DNA of 64,000 nt from Aurifilum marmelostoma (GCA_027559495.1 JAMXSV010000024.1:1984001-2048000), one strand, 5' to 3'. Shown: positions 46,412-58,466, counted from the stretch's first letter. Notes: a model not told the origin generated them from the letters alone. A program made the numbers and translations.

Positions 46412-47241
46412 GCGCCCGGCGCCCTCCGATAAGGATCTGCCCACTCGTGGCGATTAATCTCAAGCAGACGAGCCGGCGCAAGCCAGCTCGATGGCGTTAT
46501 GTTGAAGTTCCACAAATGATTTACTCATGCTCTCAGCCCTCTTTCGTGTCTTTTTACTTCACTTCACTTCGCTCTCTCTCTCTCTCTCTTTATTCAATCT
46601 TATTTTGTTTCTTTTATTTTGGAAGCCGGGTAGAGAGATTCATGCGCTTATGAGCCGAGACTTCTACGGATGACACTCATTCCCCAAATTTTTTCACCTT
46701 TTTTTGTCAAACATTCGCTTCGAATCAGGTATCTCGTTATACTTCGGAAAAAATACCCACCCTTTATGTACCTGTATGGCAACCCTCGGGAGGATTTGCA
46801 AGATGCCGGCATTAAAGGAGGATGACCGGCCGCATTATAGCAAGGGTGGAGGAATAGATGATTGAGAGTGTATGCAGGGGTTGAAGACGTGGGCATTGTT
46901 TTAATCTTCATGCCCGCATGGCTGTTTACTTTTTTTTACTCATTCTCATTGGAGCCCAGGTTAGAATTAAAAGCTGTTTTTGGTGGGGGTGGAGAACTCA
47001 TGTTACTTCAGAAGTCAGGACAGGCTCGAAGCCCTGTGCCCCTCAAATACCACAATTCTCTTTGCAAACCCCTTTCCTAAGTCGAGACTGTAGATCTCTT
47101 GATCTCTCTGCATTGACCTCACCATCTGGAAGATATGTTATTGGTTGTATTTGATCGAGGTCAAGGGCCACCTCTTTTTAATTGATTGTCTAGTATCCAT
47201 CCATCTCCAGTCCCTGCTCAGGCATGTAGCTCGCTCTCCTC
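46412..47241. other. Convergent 3' region, SH3 protein / cupin
   Basis: No gene supported; CT-rich tract near 46570-46590. Confidence 0.6.
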
Positions 47242-48223
47242 CTAATCATCGTTGCCAGAGGGTGGGATATCATCAAGCTTGCCGACACTGGCCTCCTTCA
47301 AGCGCTCCTCGCCGACGAAGAGAGGCTTTGCGTCCTGGAGGCAGAAAATCATGCGGGCCCACTCGGTTTCGCTGGGGTTCCTCCACGAGTGCATGGTGGC
47401 GCGCTGGACGCAGACGTCGCCGGTCTGCATGAGGTGCTCCTCCCCGGAGTCGAAGCCGGCGATGATGCTCCCCTGTGGGGTGGTATTTGTCAACGATGGA
47501 GGGGGGTGGGAAGGGAAAGGAAAGGACGACCTGTTTCTTGTGTGTGTGTGTGTGTTTCTTTCCATAATGACAAGAGTTATACTTGAAGTTTATAGTGGTC
47601 TTTCTTTTGAAAACTTACCGCTGTCACGATGCCGTAGTCTACGGACTGGGTGCGGTGCATCATTGCCTTGTCATTGTAAGTATGGGTTGTGTATAAGGGG
47701 GAAAAAAAAGGGGGGGGGGGGGAAGGGGGGTCCACGTGTTCACTGTCCAGAACTCACCGCGTAGCCCGGCGCAAAGTCGACGTAGCGCAGGACGGTGCCG
47801 CCGCCGAGGGCGAGACCCGTGCTGCCCTTGGCCATGCGTTCCTTGTGCAGCTTCAGGTCGGCCTCGTCGTTGAGGTCCGTGGGGAACTGGGTCGTCCAGA
47901 GGATGGACATGGCCAGGCGGTCCTGGTCATAGAGGGTCCACTGTCGGGGGGGCAGGCGAGGTTGTTGTTTTCGCGTGTGTTAGCGAGGCATGTTCTTCTT
48001 TGTGAGAGGGAGGAGAAACCGGAGGGTTTTTAGGGATGATGAATGGTGGAAAGAGGTTTTTTTTTTTTTTTTTTTTTTCATTCTTTCTTTCTTGGTTGAG
48101 TACCTTTACGGGCTCGGTGTCCCTGACGATGGCCTTGCCTTCACCATTGTGGGAGGTGATCAGGACCTTGACGTCGGGGAGGTCGGCGGCATGGTTCTCG
48201 GTCTTGGGGCCGTCTGATGCCAT
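47242..48223 (-). CDS. Cupin-fold protein (193 aa, four exons)
   Basis: Exons 48223-48104, 47940-47758, 47666-47619, 47472-47242; all junctions phase 0 and GT..AG. Small beta-barrel protein without a signal peptide. Likely barrel elements are TGLALGGGTVLRYVDFAPGY, MMHRTQSVDYGIVTAGSIIA and HLMQTGDVCVQRATMHSWRN, the last being the second cupin motif with His and Asn. The first motif appears to keep His in MMHRT. Such stand-alone fungal cupins are mostly uncharacterised; some are dioxygenase-like or act in secondary metabolism. No pathway partner is adjacent. Introns carry a 22-T run and a (TG)n tract. Confidence 0.85.
48057..48078. repeat. 22-base T homopolymer in cupin intron 1
   Basis: Uninterrupted T run inside intron 48103..47941 (poly-A on the coding strand). 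Confidence 0.85.
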
Positions 48224-49869
48224 CGTGATGTCTTGTGTAGTTGGTGAAAGAGGAGAGCGGGTTTGGTGAGCGAGTCAGTCGGGGCTAGGCTATGTCTACT
48301 AGATGAAGAAGAAAAGAAGGGGAAAACGGGGAACTTCTCAAAGACAATAAGAATATAAAGAGGCAAGATGTTAATAATTTTGAGGTTTCCCGGGGGAGGG
48401 GGGAGACCTCAGTTATCTCAACCCTCCTTCGCCGGGCTGGCTGCAGGGAGTGTGAAGTACTATGACAGTAAGTAGTGGGTGTCGCCGAATCCTTCAATCT
48501 GGTCAGCTCATGTATCTACGTGTACCTACACTAAAGGAACGCTTTGCGCGCGTGATTAGTGATGGTCTATTTAGGAATAAAGTATATGTGTCACGCTTGC
48601 ATGGGCATCTCGGAGCCCGAAAGCTCATCATGTTCCCCTCTCGAGGGAACCGCCTAGTTGATACCTTGGCGAAAACAAGCCAGGACCGAGATCTTGTTCA
48701 CCAGTTTCGTGTCGACCTTGTTGCTGGTCTTTTTGTCCTGAATAACACTATTCACAAAAATGCCGTGCTGATTCATCGGCGTCTCATAAGGTCTCGAAAT
48801 CCGGGGGAGGGAGTCTTAGAAGACCCGACAAAGAGCCCGCTCTCCCTCCTCCCCTCTCCTCTGCTGGGCCAGGTCGGAACCTTGAATTACGTAGGTAGGG
48901 CGGGGATGTCCCACAGTTTGCTTACTCTCTGCCTCGAAATTGGAAGTTCGGTCTTTGCTGTAGCAGGGAATGTGTGGGTGAAGGGGTGGGTGAGGAGACG
49001 GGGTCGTCAGTAAGGAAGGGAAAGAGGAGGCAGTAATTAGTGCATCCAGCTTCGTTTGGTACTCAACCAAGGCTGGGCTCCTGCCTCGGTCTGTGCCTTA
49101 GTCGCCGGACCGGGACGGCGAGAGCTAGGCACGCTAGGGTCTCTTTGCGCCGGCGCCGGGGGGAACGGCCGGAATTGGGGCCGATGTTTATGCCGAGTCA
49201 ACGACAGATGGTTTCCCTCTCTTACATCAAGGACAACATGAATTGGAATCTTCTTGAGAGAATTCGTCACTCTGACCTGGAACTGATTCCCGGCACGGCC
49301 TCATTGCACAAAGGATTAATTGAGATTGGTAGGAATTGTTCCTTACTATAACACCCGGAGGCGATCAAGTCCGCACAGTCACCATTTGTCATCTTCTAAT
49401 GACTTTCTCTAGCGAGGATATAGAAGCACGGGTCTCTTGATGTCCACCAAGCAAATTACCTCTCGTCGACTGCTGGGATCTCCCTTCTTCTTGTTCAATT
49501 TCAAGTGAGTCTAGAAAATTCTAAATACTTACGGGTTGACTTGTTTAAGTCATTTTGTAATGATGACTCTTGATCTTTGGAAAGTTCTTGTCCATCAAAT
49601 GCTCAAATGGCGTAGTGAATGATATGGATGGGTCGTCAACTCCCCATGGTGCGAGGTTCCAGACGGGGTAGGAGCAATCAGCTGAGCAACGGAGAAAGCA
49701 GAGAAAGTCCTTCTGGAGGAAGGAGACAACGGCATGCATAATAAACACCATCAAATCAGCTCTCCCACTCGCTTCCTCCGGGTCATGATGCATACCTCGC
49801 TCGATCAATCATAATCATTGCTTTCCAGCACCATTAACCATTATCATCACCACCAATTTACCATCCATC
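48224..49869. other. Divergent intergenic region, cupin / M28 aminopeptidase
   Basis: 1.6 kb without a supported gene. The 183-residue plus-strand frame at 48462-49013 has no introns, no conserved motif and uneven composition. A GC-rich block with short inverted repeats lies at about 49100-49180. Confidence 0.5.
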
Positions 49870-51149
49870 ATGGCTTCCAGGCTTGCCTTTGTCATCACCT
49901 CCCTCGTCACCCTGGTCTCTGCGCTGGTGCCTCCCTGTGTGCCCGAACTGGGTCCTCGTTTCTGTCCGCCTGAGAAGCCCTTGGTCCAGCGACGCGAGCT
50001 GGCTGTCTTCCCCAATGTGTTGCGTCAAGAGACCCTCCTCAGGGACGAAGTATTCCCCCGCCTGAACGCAACCCGGATGAGGGAGGACCTTCTCCAGATC
50101 ACCAACAGCTCCGTCTTCCCGAATCGGCACTGCAGGTCAAAGCACGGTGTGGAGTTCAAAGAACTGCTGCAGATGATTGTCATGAGTGACTTGAGGAGCC
50201 CCCACGGTGTACTGAATGGGACATCAAGCTTCCCCTCCAGCTTCAGGACCGTCTTGACCGACACACCCCAGCAGAACTTCGTCTTTAGAATTCTCGCCCC
50301 AGAGCCTCACGGGTGGTACGCACCCAAGGATACGATTGTTGTCGGGTATGCATCACTCCTGACCTAGCTCTTCAGAGATCCGACCTTGTTTTGGCTGACG
50401 AGACGGTTTTTTTTTCAACAACAAAAAAATTTAAAGAGCACACATGGACTCCATCAACCAATTTCACAAGGGAAGCCACATTGATGATATGATAGCCCCC
50501 GGGGCTGATGACAACGGGTCTGGCGTGGTCGTCCTTCTGGAGGTTCTTCGGGCCCTGGCTCCTCTGTTTGCGAGGAAGCACGTAGTGAATGAGGTTCAGT
50601 TTCACTGGTAAGTCGTGCTGCGAACTGCGTCCCCGTCTCATGGTCTCCGTCCCCTCTTTGCTAATCCTCTTCCCAAGGTACGCCGCCGAGGAGGTCGGTC
50701 TGCATGGCTCAGATTCCATTTTCGGACTATATCACAAGCAGTCCTGGCCGGTCAGGGCCATGCTGAACCTCGATATGGTCGGCTATAGAGGTGATCATGA
50801 CGACGAGTTGCCCACGATCGCGGTACAGGGGGACCACATCGACGAGAATCTAAGGACCTTCACCAAGAAGTTGATCGAGACATACCCAAACGCAACAGCA
50901 GGCGATATGGCCTGCGGGTATGCGTGCTCTGATCACGCCAGCGCCCACAAGCACGGCTTTCCCTCCGCCATGGTCGGCGAGTCGGCCTATATCAATGCCC
51001 AGGCTGGGAGGCCAAACTTGTACCCGTGGATCCACTCAGAAAACGACACGATCGATCATCTCGACTTCGAATATATGCTGGAGTTCGCCAAGGTTGCGGC
51101 GGGATTCGTTGTGGAGCTCGCCTACACCAACTTTTCGTCCGTCCGCTGA
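49870..51149 (+). CDS. Secreted M28-family leucyl-type aminopeptidase (372 aa)
   Basis: Zinc exopeptidase releasing N-terminal residues outside the cell. Exons 49870-50345, 50437-50607, 50678-51149. ATG 49870 opens a signal peptide (MASRLAFVITSLVTLVSA). A propeptide-like region precedes the catalytic core. Metal ligands in order: His in GAHMDSIN, bridging Asp in GADDNGSG, catalytic Glu pair in YAAEEVGLHG, Asp in MLNLDMVGYRG, and His in WIHSENDTIDHLD. A CGYACSDHAS pair of Cys fits the disulphide of this group. Ligands are complete, so it should be active. Confidence 0.93.
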
Positions 51150-51549
51150 CGATGGGGTGTCATGTGATGAATTCCCTTCATTGTTTTATCCTATGAAAGT
51201 CCTCTCCCCTGGAAGTCTAAGTATGTATGTCAAAAAAAAATCTTTAATAGGATGGTAGTGTCTAACAACCCTGGACCGTCTGAATCATTGGTGAACTGAA
51301 AGCCATGATGCTCTGATAACCAAGACATCTGGCGAGCGAAGATTGCGTTACGGACAGACCTCAGGGGGTGAAAAGACATCAATTTCGCATTATTTTCCTT
51401 GACCACCCATCTAGAACCCCACGGCAGCAGGGGAGCAGAATTCGACCAGGTATCTGCATGCAAATTTGAGTGTAGGCCGCTCCCACCAACTCCTCGAACG
51501 CCTCGAATGATATATGATCTAAGATGACAAGAAGAAGCTGTGTGTCTGT
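51150..51549. other. Convergent 3' region
   Basis: Short convergent spacer; nothing seen. Confidence 0.6.
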
Positions 51550-52921
51550 CTAGACGTCTAGCGCAGACTTTGCCTTGGCCTTTGCGCCGCGCAGCTTAGC
51601 CTTTCGCTCGGCGATCTGTTTGTCGAGCTTCTCGTCGTTGCTCTCGGGGAGGTTCGCCCTCTTGGTCTTTTTCGCTTTCTTGGTCACAGGCTCCTCCTGG
51701 GTTTCCTCGTGGTCCTCCTCGTCCTCCTCGGAGCCGGCAGTCTTGCGCTTCCTACCGACATTGGCCTTCTCCTTCTTGGCCTCAATGGCCTTGGCCTGCT
51801 CCGAGCCGTTGGCGATGATATCGGTCTCGGCGTCCACCCACAGCTCGGCAGACTGCCAGATGGGGAGGGCCACGGTCTGGGGGCCCTTGACGAAGATGGA
51901 CCTGATGCCGTTCTTTTTTGGTATGTAGTGCTCAGCCACCACGCTGGCCACCTTGACGATGTTCTCGGACAGCGCCTCAGGGCCCTGGCCGGCCAGACCA
52001 ACCTTGATGGCCGTGTTGGTGGAGGGCGACAGGTGCAGGTATGCGCAGCCGATGGCCTTCTGGATCTCGGCGGCGAGCGCCTTGGCGGGAATGCTGTTGA
52101 TCTGCTCCGGGGTCGCTTCGCCTGCGGCAATGTCCTTCTTACTCGCCGGGGCCTTGCCGTGGCGCTTCTCCTCCGCCAGCTGCTGCCTCTTCTTGGCGAA
52201 GACGACGGGGATGGGCCTCTTGGCGGTGGTCTTGTAGAAGCTCTTGCCCAGATGCTTAGGCAGGCGGTTGATGATGCGGTCGTCGCCGAGGAAGATGTCG
52301 TGCTCGGCGGCGAGCTTCCGCTGGGCTTCGTACTGCTTGAACTTGGCGGTCAGGTGCTTGATGTCGATGACGCGGGTAATGCGCGCCCGCAGGTGGTCGG
52401 GAAACTCATCCGAGGCGACGAGGTTCTTGTAGTGGCGCTGGGGCTCCGGTACAATCAGGCAGATGGTGGACTCGGAGTCGGCGTCGGCGTCGCGAAGGGG
52501 ATGCGGGAGGGGAATCTTGGCGGGCCGCAGCTTCTTGGAGTCGTGAATGTGGCGCTTGGTGGTGATGGTCAGCCAGATGGGCGTCTCGGCGGCAGAGGTG
52601 GGAGCGCCGTCGTCATCGTCGTCGTCGTCGAGGATGTTCTTCTTGGTCGCCTTGGAAGCAGTCTCGGCGGCGGTCTTCTTAATGTGTGCCAGGAGGGCCT
52701 TGGAGGCTTTGAGAGCCTAATATTTGGGGGAAGACCGAAGAAGATTTTTTTGGTCAGTCTCGTGTGCTCGCCAAAGATTCTCGTCAAGAGGACGAAAAAG
52801 GAACGAAATCAGAATTATTGATTCGGGTGAGGAAAGTAATTACCTGATCAGGGTCGGCCTCGAATTGAGACGCACTGGCGCTCAGTGCGTCGCGCTTCGC
52901 AACCGTTTGAGTGCGAACCAT
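51550..52921 (-). CDS. L1-domain ribosome-biogenesis protein (Cic1/Utp30 family, 414 aa)
   Basis: Nucleolar factor related to ribosomal protein uL1 and thought to bind pre-rRNA. Exons 52921-52844 and 52716-51550 (127-bp intron). Exon 2 has no ATG, GTG or TTG codon in frame until 51951, so simple start-based finders report only its last third. MVRTQTVAKRDALSAS begins the protein. The L1 fold includes KKLRPAKIPLPHPLRD, ESTICLIVPEPQRHYK, YEAQRKLAAEHDIFLGDDRI, LPKHLGKSFYKTTAKRPIPV, and ENIVKVASVVAEHYIPKK with GIRSIFVKGPQTVALPIW. The tail is Lys/Glu-rich with nuclear-localisation clusters. Cic1 versus Utp30 cannot be separated by eye. Confidence 0.9.
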
Positions 52922-53376
52922 GTTTGAGATTTGTGTTTTGTTTGTTGAATAAATGGTAAGTTTCTCGATTTGGCTGCAAAAGTGATGTGCACTCGAACCT
53001 GGGAGAGACTTTGCGGTTGTCTCGAAATTTTTCTTATCTTAGCGCGCGAGACCCTTGTTTGGGGCTTGGGTGATCGAGGTCAAGCGCTGGCGGACTGCCC
53101 CTCACCCAGGCGCACCCCAAATTCCTCTACTTTTCCATTGGACATGTACTCTTTGCAGCAAAAATGTTGGGTCTACCCCGAGATTTCATGTGATTTAAGG
53201 TACCCTCTATCCAACAAGCGATTTTGAGAGTCTATATTTCTTAAATGTGTCTAGCTCTCTCATCTACCTCTTGTCTGTCTACCTCTATCCCGATTCATGA
53301 TGAGAAAAGAAGCAATAGAAAGGAAAGACAACAAAAAGCAACCTGGCCCATTAATAAGATCTCGTCTCTGTCCGCA
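52922..53376. other. Intergenic region
   Basis: Promoter of the L1-domain gene and 3' end of the HAD gene. Nothing else seen. Confidence 0.6.
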
Positions 53377-54249
53377 TCAGTTGGCAGCCTCCTGGACGCT
53401 GATCTTTCCAGAGACGACATCCTTGACGACAGAGAGGATGCCCGAAAAGTCCTCAAACGTCGTAAAGGGCACGTTCTCCTTCTCACAGTACGTGACGAGA
53501 TCTCTGCCTGCCTTGGCAAACATGAGGTCCGTCTCCTTGGCTGCCGACAGGTCCGACACTCCATCGCCGGCGTAGAAAAGGTACGGCCTCTGGTCCGCGG
53601 GCAGCTGTGAGTATTTCCGGATCTCGAGCGACTTGTCGTGTCCAAAGCCGCTGTTTTTCGGGGTTGAGGTATCGTCAGCATGGAGCTTTATGACTCGCTT
53701 CTTTGGGGGGGCTTGGGGGGGGGGTTGTTGAGAACTAGATATGATCCCCAGAACTCACCTGTCATCGTGAAACACAATCTCCCAACCCTTCTCCTCATTA
53801 ATGTTCTTCCCGGGCCGGGGCTTGACATCGTTGCTCACGATCTGCAGCTCGCTGGCGGCCTCCTCGCCCAGCAGGTGGCCGAGCAGCGCGCGGATGACGG
53901 GCACCATGCCGCCGCTCAGGACAACGATGGGGATGTTGTTCTGCTTGGCGTAGGCGTGGAATTCCTTGAAGAAGGGGTCCAGCTGGATGTTCTTGAGGAG
54001 CAGCTCGATGCACTGGTCGTAAGGGGTGCTTATGCTCTCCATCATCTCCAGGAACGAGTCCCGGAAATCCCTCTTGCCGAACAGCACGTCCTGGTTGCCC
54101 TTCTTTCTCAGCTCCGTGCCGAACCCGAGGTTGTCCGTCATGAAGTCATTGCTGTCCTGGAGGGTGATGGTGCCGTCGAAGTCGGTGAAGAAGATGTGTT
54201 TGGGGTTGGTCTTGAGCGCTGGCAGCGCGGTTTGCGTTGTAGCACTCAT
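53377..54249 (-). CDS. HAD-superfamily phosphatase, phosphoserine-phosphatase-like (254 aa)
   Basis: Cytosolic Mg-dependent phosphomonoesterase. Exons 54249-53759 and 53650-53377 (108-bp intron). All four HAD motifs are present: I, IFFTDFDGTITLQDSND (nucleophile and acid/base Asp); II, IPIVVLSGGM (Ser); III, Lys in GFGHDKSLEIRKY; IV, YAGDGVSDLSAAKETD. The cap domain lies between motifs I and II (FLEMMESISTPYDQCIELLL). The arrangement matches the PSPase/MtnX-like branch, but the substrate could be phosphoserine, a methionine-salvage intermediate or another small phosphate. There is no targeting signal. Confidence 0.9.
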
Positions 54250-54948
54250 CTTGCTGCTGAATTTACCGACTGTGACAGGTGGGCGGTGGGATTATCTTCA
54301 GGCGGGGTGAGTAAGAAGAGAGAGGGGTCAAGCAGCCAAAGTCTTGACACAGAGACGGCCCTCCGAGAAGAGAGGAAGACGGTGATGGCGATGACGAGCA
54401 AAAAGTCGTTGGGTAAAGAACAAGAGTACAAGGCTCTCCCCGGGTGCATCGTCCCGCAAACCCGGGCAGAAACTCCTTGTTAACAACCCCCCGACGTTGA
54501 CCCAACCAAGACGCGCTCCACAGCACGTTTCGGGCGGCTGGCTCGGCGGCTGGAGGTGCGTCATTTCAGCGGTCGAAGCTCGCAAAATTCCTCGGGCGCT
54601 AAACGGACAGCCTTTTGGTGGGAAAATCGGAGGGCCCTCCAGCGGGCGACGGGCTGCAGAAGGCCGGCCGCCATCGGAGGGTAATATTCATAAAGTGTGT
54701 TGTAACATGCACCATTTTCAAATCTTGTCCCAGAAAAAGTAAGGGAACGAAAGAAAACAAACGAAACGAAACAAATAAGCACAATTGACGTCGTCAGAAG
54801 ATAGATCCACCTTTCACCCGAAGCCTTCCACCCTCTTTCTCCTTCCCCTCTCAACATGCTTGCCCAAGTATACTCTCAGCAGGTAGTCGAAGTGCGCCTG
54901 AGACACTGTAGAAATAATTAGTAGCTCACTGCCGTAACGACCGTCGTG

Positions 54949-54994
<46 letters not shown>

Positions 54995-55090
54995 GCCTTG
55001 TCTCGACAGGTAATTCATCTCCCAGGTTGCGCTCTCTCCGATTTTCCCTCCAGGCTCTCTCATCCATTTTCTATTTCATTGCCTACCAAC
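54250..55090. other. Intergenic region with a long poly-T
   Basis: Upstream of the HAD gene and downstream of the CVNH gene. A 39-T run lies at 54952-54990. No gene supported. Confidence 0.6.
54952..54990. repeat. 39-base T homopolymer
   Basis: Uninterrupted T run between two minus-strand genes. I saw no flanking target-site duplication or retroelement body, so it is not called a retroposon tail. Confidence 0.9.
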
Positions 55091-55711
55091 CTAGCCACCA
55101 AAGGTACCACACGAGACCTGCGGGCTGTCAGCTGTGCCTGAATTGCAGCAGATACTTCCGTCGGTCCAATTGACCCCGATGAAATCATCTACATGCCAAA
55201 ATAGTCAGAAAAGGTAATTGGAAAAATAGAAGAAATTGAAAACAATATGTTGTTGGCTTACTCAGACTGCACGAAACAAGAACTCCCTCACAGGTGCAGG
55301 CGTAATAGTACGCGTCCGTGCCAACACAGCCGCTGCAATTTGACCTGTAGCCACCACTTGAAAGATGCACCCTCAAAGTCAGTCAAAAGCCATATCCACA
55401 CGCACATGTACACACACAAAATTAGATCTCATGATGGAGACGACAACTGCAACTCACCCTTGGTTTCCCACGAGACCCTGTCCGTCGAACGACAAGCAAT
55501 CGTCAAGGCTAAGGAACGACTCTGGCGGGAACGGCCTGCTGGTGAGGTTGAAGGCACAGTCCGAGCCGGTCGCCATGGTGTAATCGCCGCTGTATCCGGT
55601 CTCTTCACAGTCATGAGCGTAGTTTGACAAGTTCTGTGCGGTGGTTGTTGGTTTTGCGGAGGTGTTGGTCAGGAGAAGAGTTACTGCTGAGACAAGGACT
55701 GGGAGCTGCAT
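55091..55711 (-). CDS. Secreted cyanovirin-N homology (CVNH)-type protein (148 aa)
   Basis: Exons 55711-55458, 55356-55262, 55188-55091; introns GTGAGT..AAG and GTAAGC..TAG, in phase, stop TAG at 55093-55091. Signal peptide MQLPVLVSAVTLLLTNTSA. The mature part has two pseudo-repeats like CVNH lectins: repeat A NYAHDCEETGYSGDYTMATG with ESFLSLDDCLSFDGQGLV, and repeat B YRSNCSGCVGTDAYYYACTC with CSLNDFIGVNWTDGSICC. The L-x-D-x-I-G-x-x-x-D-G element in repeat B is characteristic. The end (SPQVSCGTFGG) adds a further Cys. CVNH proteins bind mannose-rich glycans. The role here could be wall, self-recognition or defence. A minus-strand TATTTAA lies at 55897-55891. Confidence 0.75.
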
Positions 55712-56372
55712 TGTGGGCTGCTGTTGTGTGTGTGTTTTCCTTACTTGGTCGTTCCGTGAGACTCATACCAAATCCTGAGTCGGAGAAGATTATCTGTAGA
55801 TAAGGACGTATTACTCCCACATCAGGTCACTGTGTTGTTGCTCCTACAGCAGTAGTCGACAGGTCCCGCCTTCATGCCGCCCTCCTCCTCTTAAATAGTC
55901 TTACCTTAGCCCAGCCTCACGTACTGATGTGCTTCGAAGGCTGGTGATTCACCAAGCTGTCGTTGACTGACTAGTATTCGGTGATATTGACTGGCGGGTG
56001 TTATAGTGAGGACTAATCTTGACAGTGCCGGTATCATGTATCAGAACATCACATGAATATAGAGGAAGTGCTGAGCCATATGGTGTAGATGATCATTCAT
56101 GAGACAGAGTGACAGAGGTTGATGATCTTGACTGATCCATACTTCTGAAGCGTCATCCTCAATGGCTTGTAAGGAAGAGCAATGCAGCAATATTCGATTT
56201 TGAAGATTTTATACATCTGCCTTCGAGGCAAAGAAGAATACATATTTGAGAACGGCCCCGGGTATCCAACAAACAGGTGGCCAGAAAAAAAACTCCCCGA
56301 GTGAGGGTCTCGAGGGCAAAGAGCGACAAGAAGGCAAGGGAGAAAAAATCGTACAATCATAATAACACAAGC
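55712..56372. other. Intergenic region, CVNH / GH71
   Basis: Promoter of the CVNH gene (TATA-like element at 55891-55897) and 3' region of GH71. No gene seen. Confidence 0.6.
55891..55897 (-). promoter_or_regulatory. TATA-like element of the CVNH gene
   Basis: TATTTAA on the minus strand, 180 bp upstream of the CVNH start codon, after a CT-rich tract. Inferred from position and sequence only. Confidence 0.4.
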
Positions 56373-58466
56373 TTAACTGCTGCAGTCAGTGGAGCAGGCA
56401 GTATCCGGGCAATATCCAAGCTGGCAAGTAAAGGCACAGAGCGTATCATAGATGGCATCCTCACCCGAGATGGCACATCCGGTACTTGCGATGCCTGCCT
56501 CGTATCTCACCGCAGTGCCTGTCGATGTGCAAGTACAGGTCTCCAGTGGACAGAAGCCGGCAGCACAGGCAAAGGTGCACAGGCCGAGCAGGTTAAGTGA
56601 CACACCATCGGTGACAGTACCGGCGTTGCAGTCGGGTGTGCTGGATGCGGTCGAGGAGACAGAAGACTGAACTTGAGAAGCCGCCACAGCTGAAGAACGT
56701 GCCTGGGTTGCCGTAGGAGAGACCTGAGTCTGAGAGGCGGCAGGCGAGCCTGCGGTGGCCTGTGAGCTCGAGACCGCCGCAGCCGTCTGTGTCGCAACTG
56801 TGACGGTTGGTTCGCCTCCGCCAGTGGCACTTGCGACTGCGCTTCCAGCGCCAGTCGTCGATGCTGCAACAGAGGTCGGAGTGCCCAGCGAGGGAGTGGC
56901 AAGACATGTAGTTACGGACAGTCCACTCAGAAATGAGGCCAGGCCGTCGGTACCCAGGGGGTCCGAGTCCTCAGCAGGCAAGGTCCCCACATAGGTATTG
57001 AAATTGTAAATTCCGCAAATACCTGTTCATGTTCAGGGTCAGCCAGAAGGACAAGGACATTCATGGTAAGGAATAAACCATCTCTCGAGAAGCTAGACCC
57101 GAGATCACTTACAGGAATCCTGGATGTCTTTCAGGCTTGTGCCGCTCAAGACAGTCTTGGAGTCTCGCGTCAGGGAGAAGCTCTGCTTTCCGACACCCAT
57201 GGGCACTTGAAACGCGTTGGCCCCAGCTTTAGCATCAAAGGTCTGAGAGGTCTCCCCGGACTTGACGCTCAAGGTACCATCCGCAGTCAGGAGAGTGACC
57301 ACGAAGACCGCGTCCTCGAGGTCCTCATAGCCACTAGGCTTGCCGTGGAAGTAATTCCCACTACTGTTGTCCGCAGCCCCCATTGTATTGTCTGTCGCGT
57401 CGCACTCCACGGTGCTCGGAGTCGGTCGGTACCAGTAGATAATCTGATCCTCGGTGATATATGAGTCGACTGCTGTAGCTCCTGCTTTGTAGGCTGCGAT
57501 GAAGGGTTTGGCAAGTGTGCGGAAGCCATCGTGAGGCATGTCGTTGACCCACTTAGAAGCGCCGTCGTCATAATGCATTGATGAAAGCGGCCCAATATAA
57601 TGGCTCTCGCCATAGTCGTTCCACGTAATCACCTCTACATAGTGAGGCGCGAGGGACAGGATCTCGTTCCAGCGGGTGAACCAAAGCAGGTCGCTTGGGA
57701 AGACCCAATTCTTGGAATAGGAAACCTCGGAACCGTAGTGGGTGCTGAACCATGGCGAGACGGGGGCAATGTACGGCATGGTGGACAGCCAAGATTTGTA
57801 GGTATCGTCGCCGTCGACGACTGTGACTTTGGTGCCGCCCACGATGGGAGCTTTGTTGTCTCCATTGTTGCTCCATCCCATCCAGTTTAGGGCACCGTCG
57901 ATGCTGGCATTGGGGTCCAAGGTTTCGGTGGGGTGGAAGTTAGGAGCGAAGAAGATATCAGAGCCTACAGCGCTTCGCAAGGCGGCGACGTCGAGTCCAT
58001 CACCTTCGAAGGAGGAAGCAAAGATCTTGCCATCCACTGTGAGCTGCGCCGACTCTGTCCCGTACTTGGCGATCATCTCGCCAATCTTTTGCGCATCGCT
58101 AGAAGGGTCCCACCAGTTGAAGTCAAAGGAGATGAAGACGGACATGCCGTTATTTGCTGCGGACTCGTATGCGTACCCGAGCTGTGTGTCCGTGAAATCA
58201 TCTGTGCCTATGTTTAGGGCGAAAGCATCGATTCCCAGGTCTTTGGCTAGCTGCATGTCTGAATCCCAATCTGCCGCACTGGTTCGGTCTGAGATGATGC
58301 CCACCATGAAATGGCAGAAGACGAGTTTGTCGGACGACGTTGTGGTGTTTTGCCGCCGGTCAAGGAGTGAAGAGGACGAGCCAGCGTCCGAGAGAAGAGA
58401 AGGGGCAGCGCTGACCAGCGAGGCTGCCAGCAGACATGTTGATGAAAAGGAACGGAAGCCAAACAT
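56373..58466 (-). CDS. Secreted GH71 alpha-1,3-glucanase (mutanase) with duplicated C-terminal cysteine module
   Basis: Degrades alpha-1,3-glucan of fungal walls. Exons 58466-57113 and 57022-56373 (90-bp intron), 667 aa. Signal peptide MFGFRSFSSTCLLAASLVSA, probable Kex2-type site LLDRR. The GH71 domain covers residues about 45-450: LVFCHFMVGIISDRT, DAFALNIGTDDFTD, VFISFDFNWWDPSS, FASSFEGDGLD, NFHPTETLDPNASIDGALNW, GVSPWFSTHYG-like AYIAPVSPWF region, and WNDYGESHYIGP. A Ser/Thr/Ala/Gln-rich linker follows, then two Cys repeats (LLGLCTFACAAGFCPLETC and DTLCAFTCQLGYCPDTAC). The enzyme may serve wall remodelling, autolysis or attack on other fungi. Confidence 0.93.

Noticed and set aside
48462..49013. 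183-residue plus-strand open frame
   Set aside because: I considered a decayed transposase or polymerase fragment, but found no catalytic motif, terminal repeat or target duplication.
51709..52821. 370-residue plus-strand open frame
   Set aside because: Antisense shadow of the L1-domain gene; composition (Leu/Val/Gly/Arg) is that of a reversed GC3-rich exon.
52985..53010. Possible tRNA T-arm (ACTCGAACCTGGGA)
   Set aside because: The flanking bases do not pair into a T stem and no anticodon or acceptor stem can be formed.
54952..54990. Poly-T as the tail of a retroposon
   Set aside because: No adjacent element body, flanking duplication or internal promoter could be seen; kept as a simple repeat.
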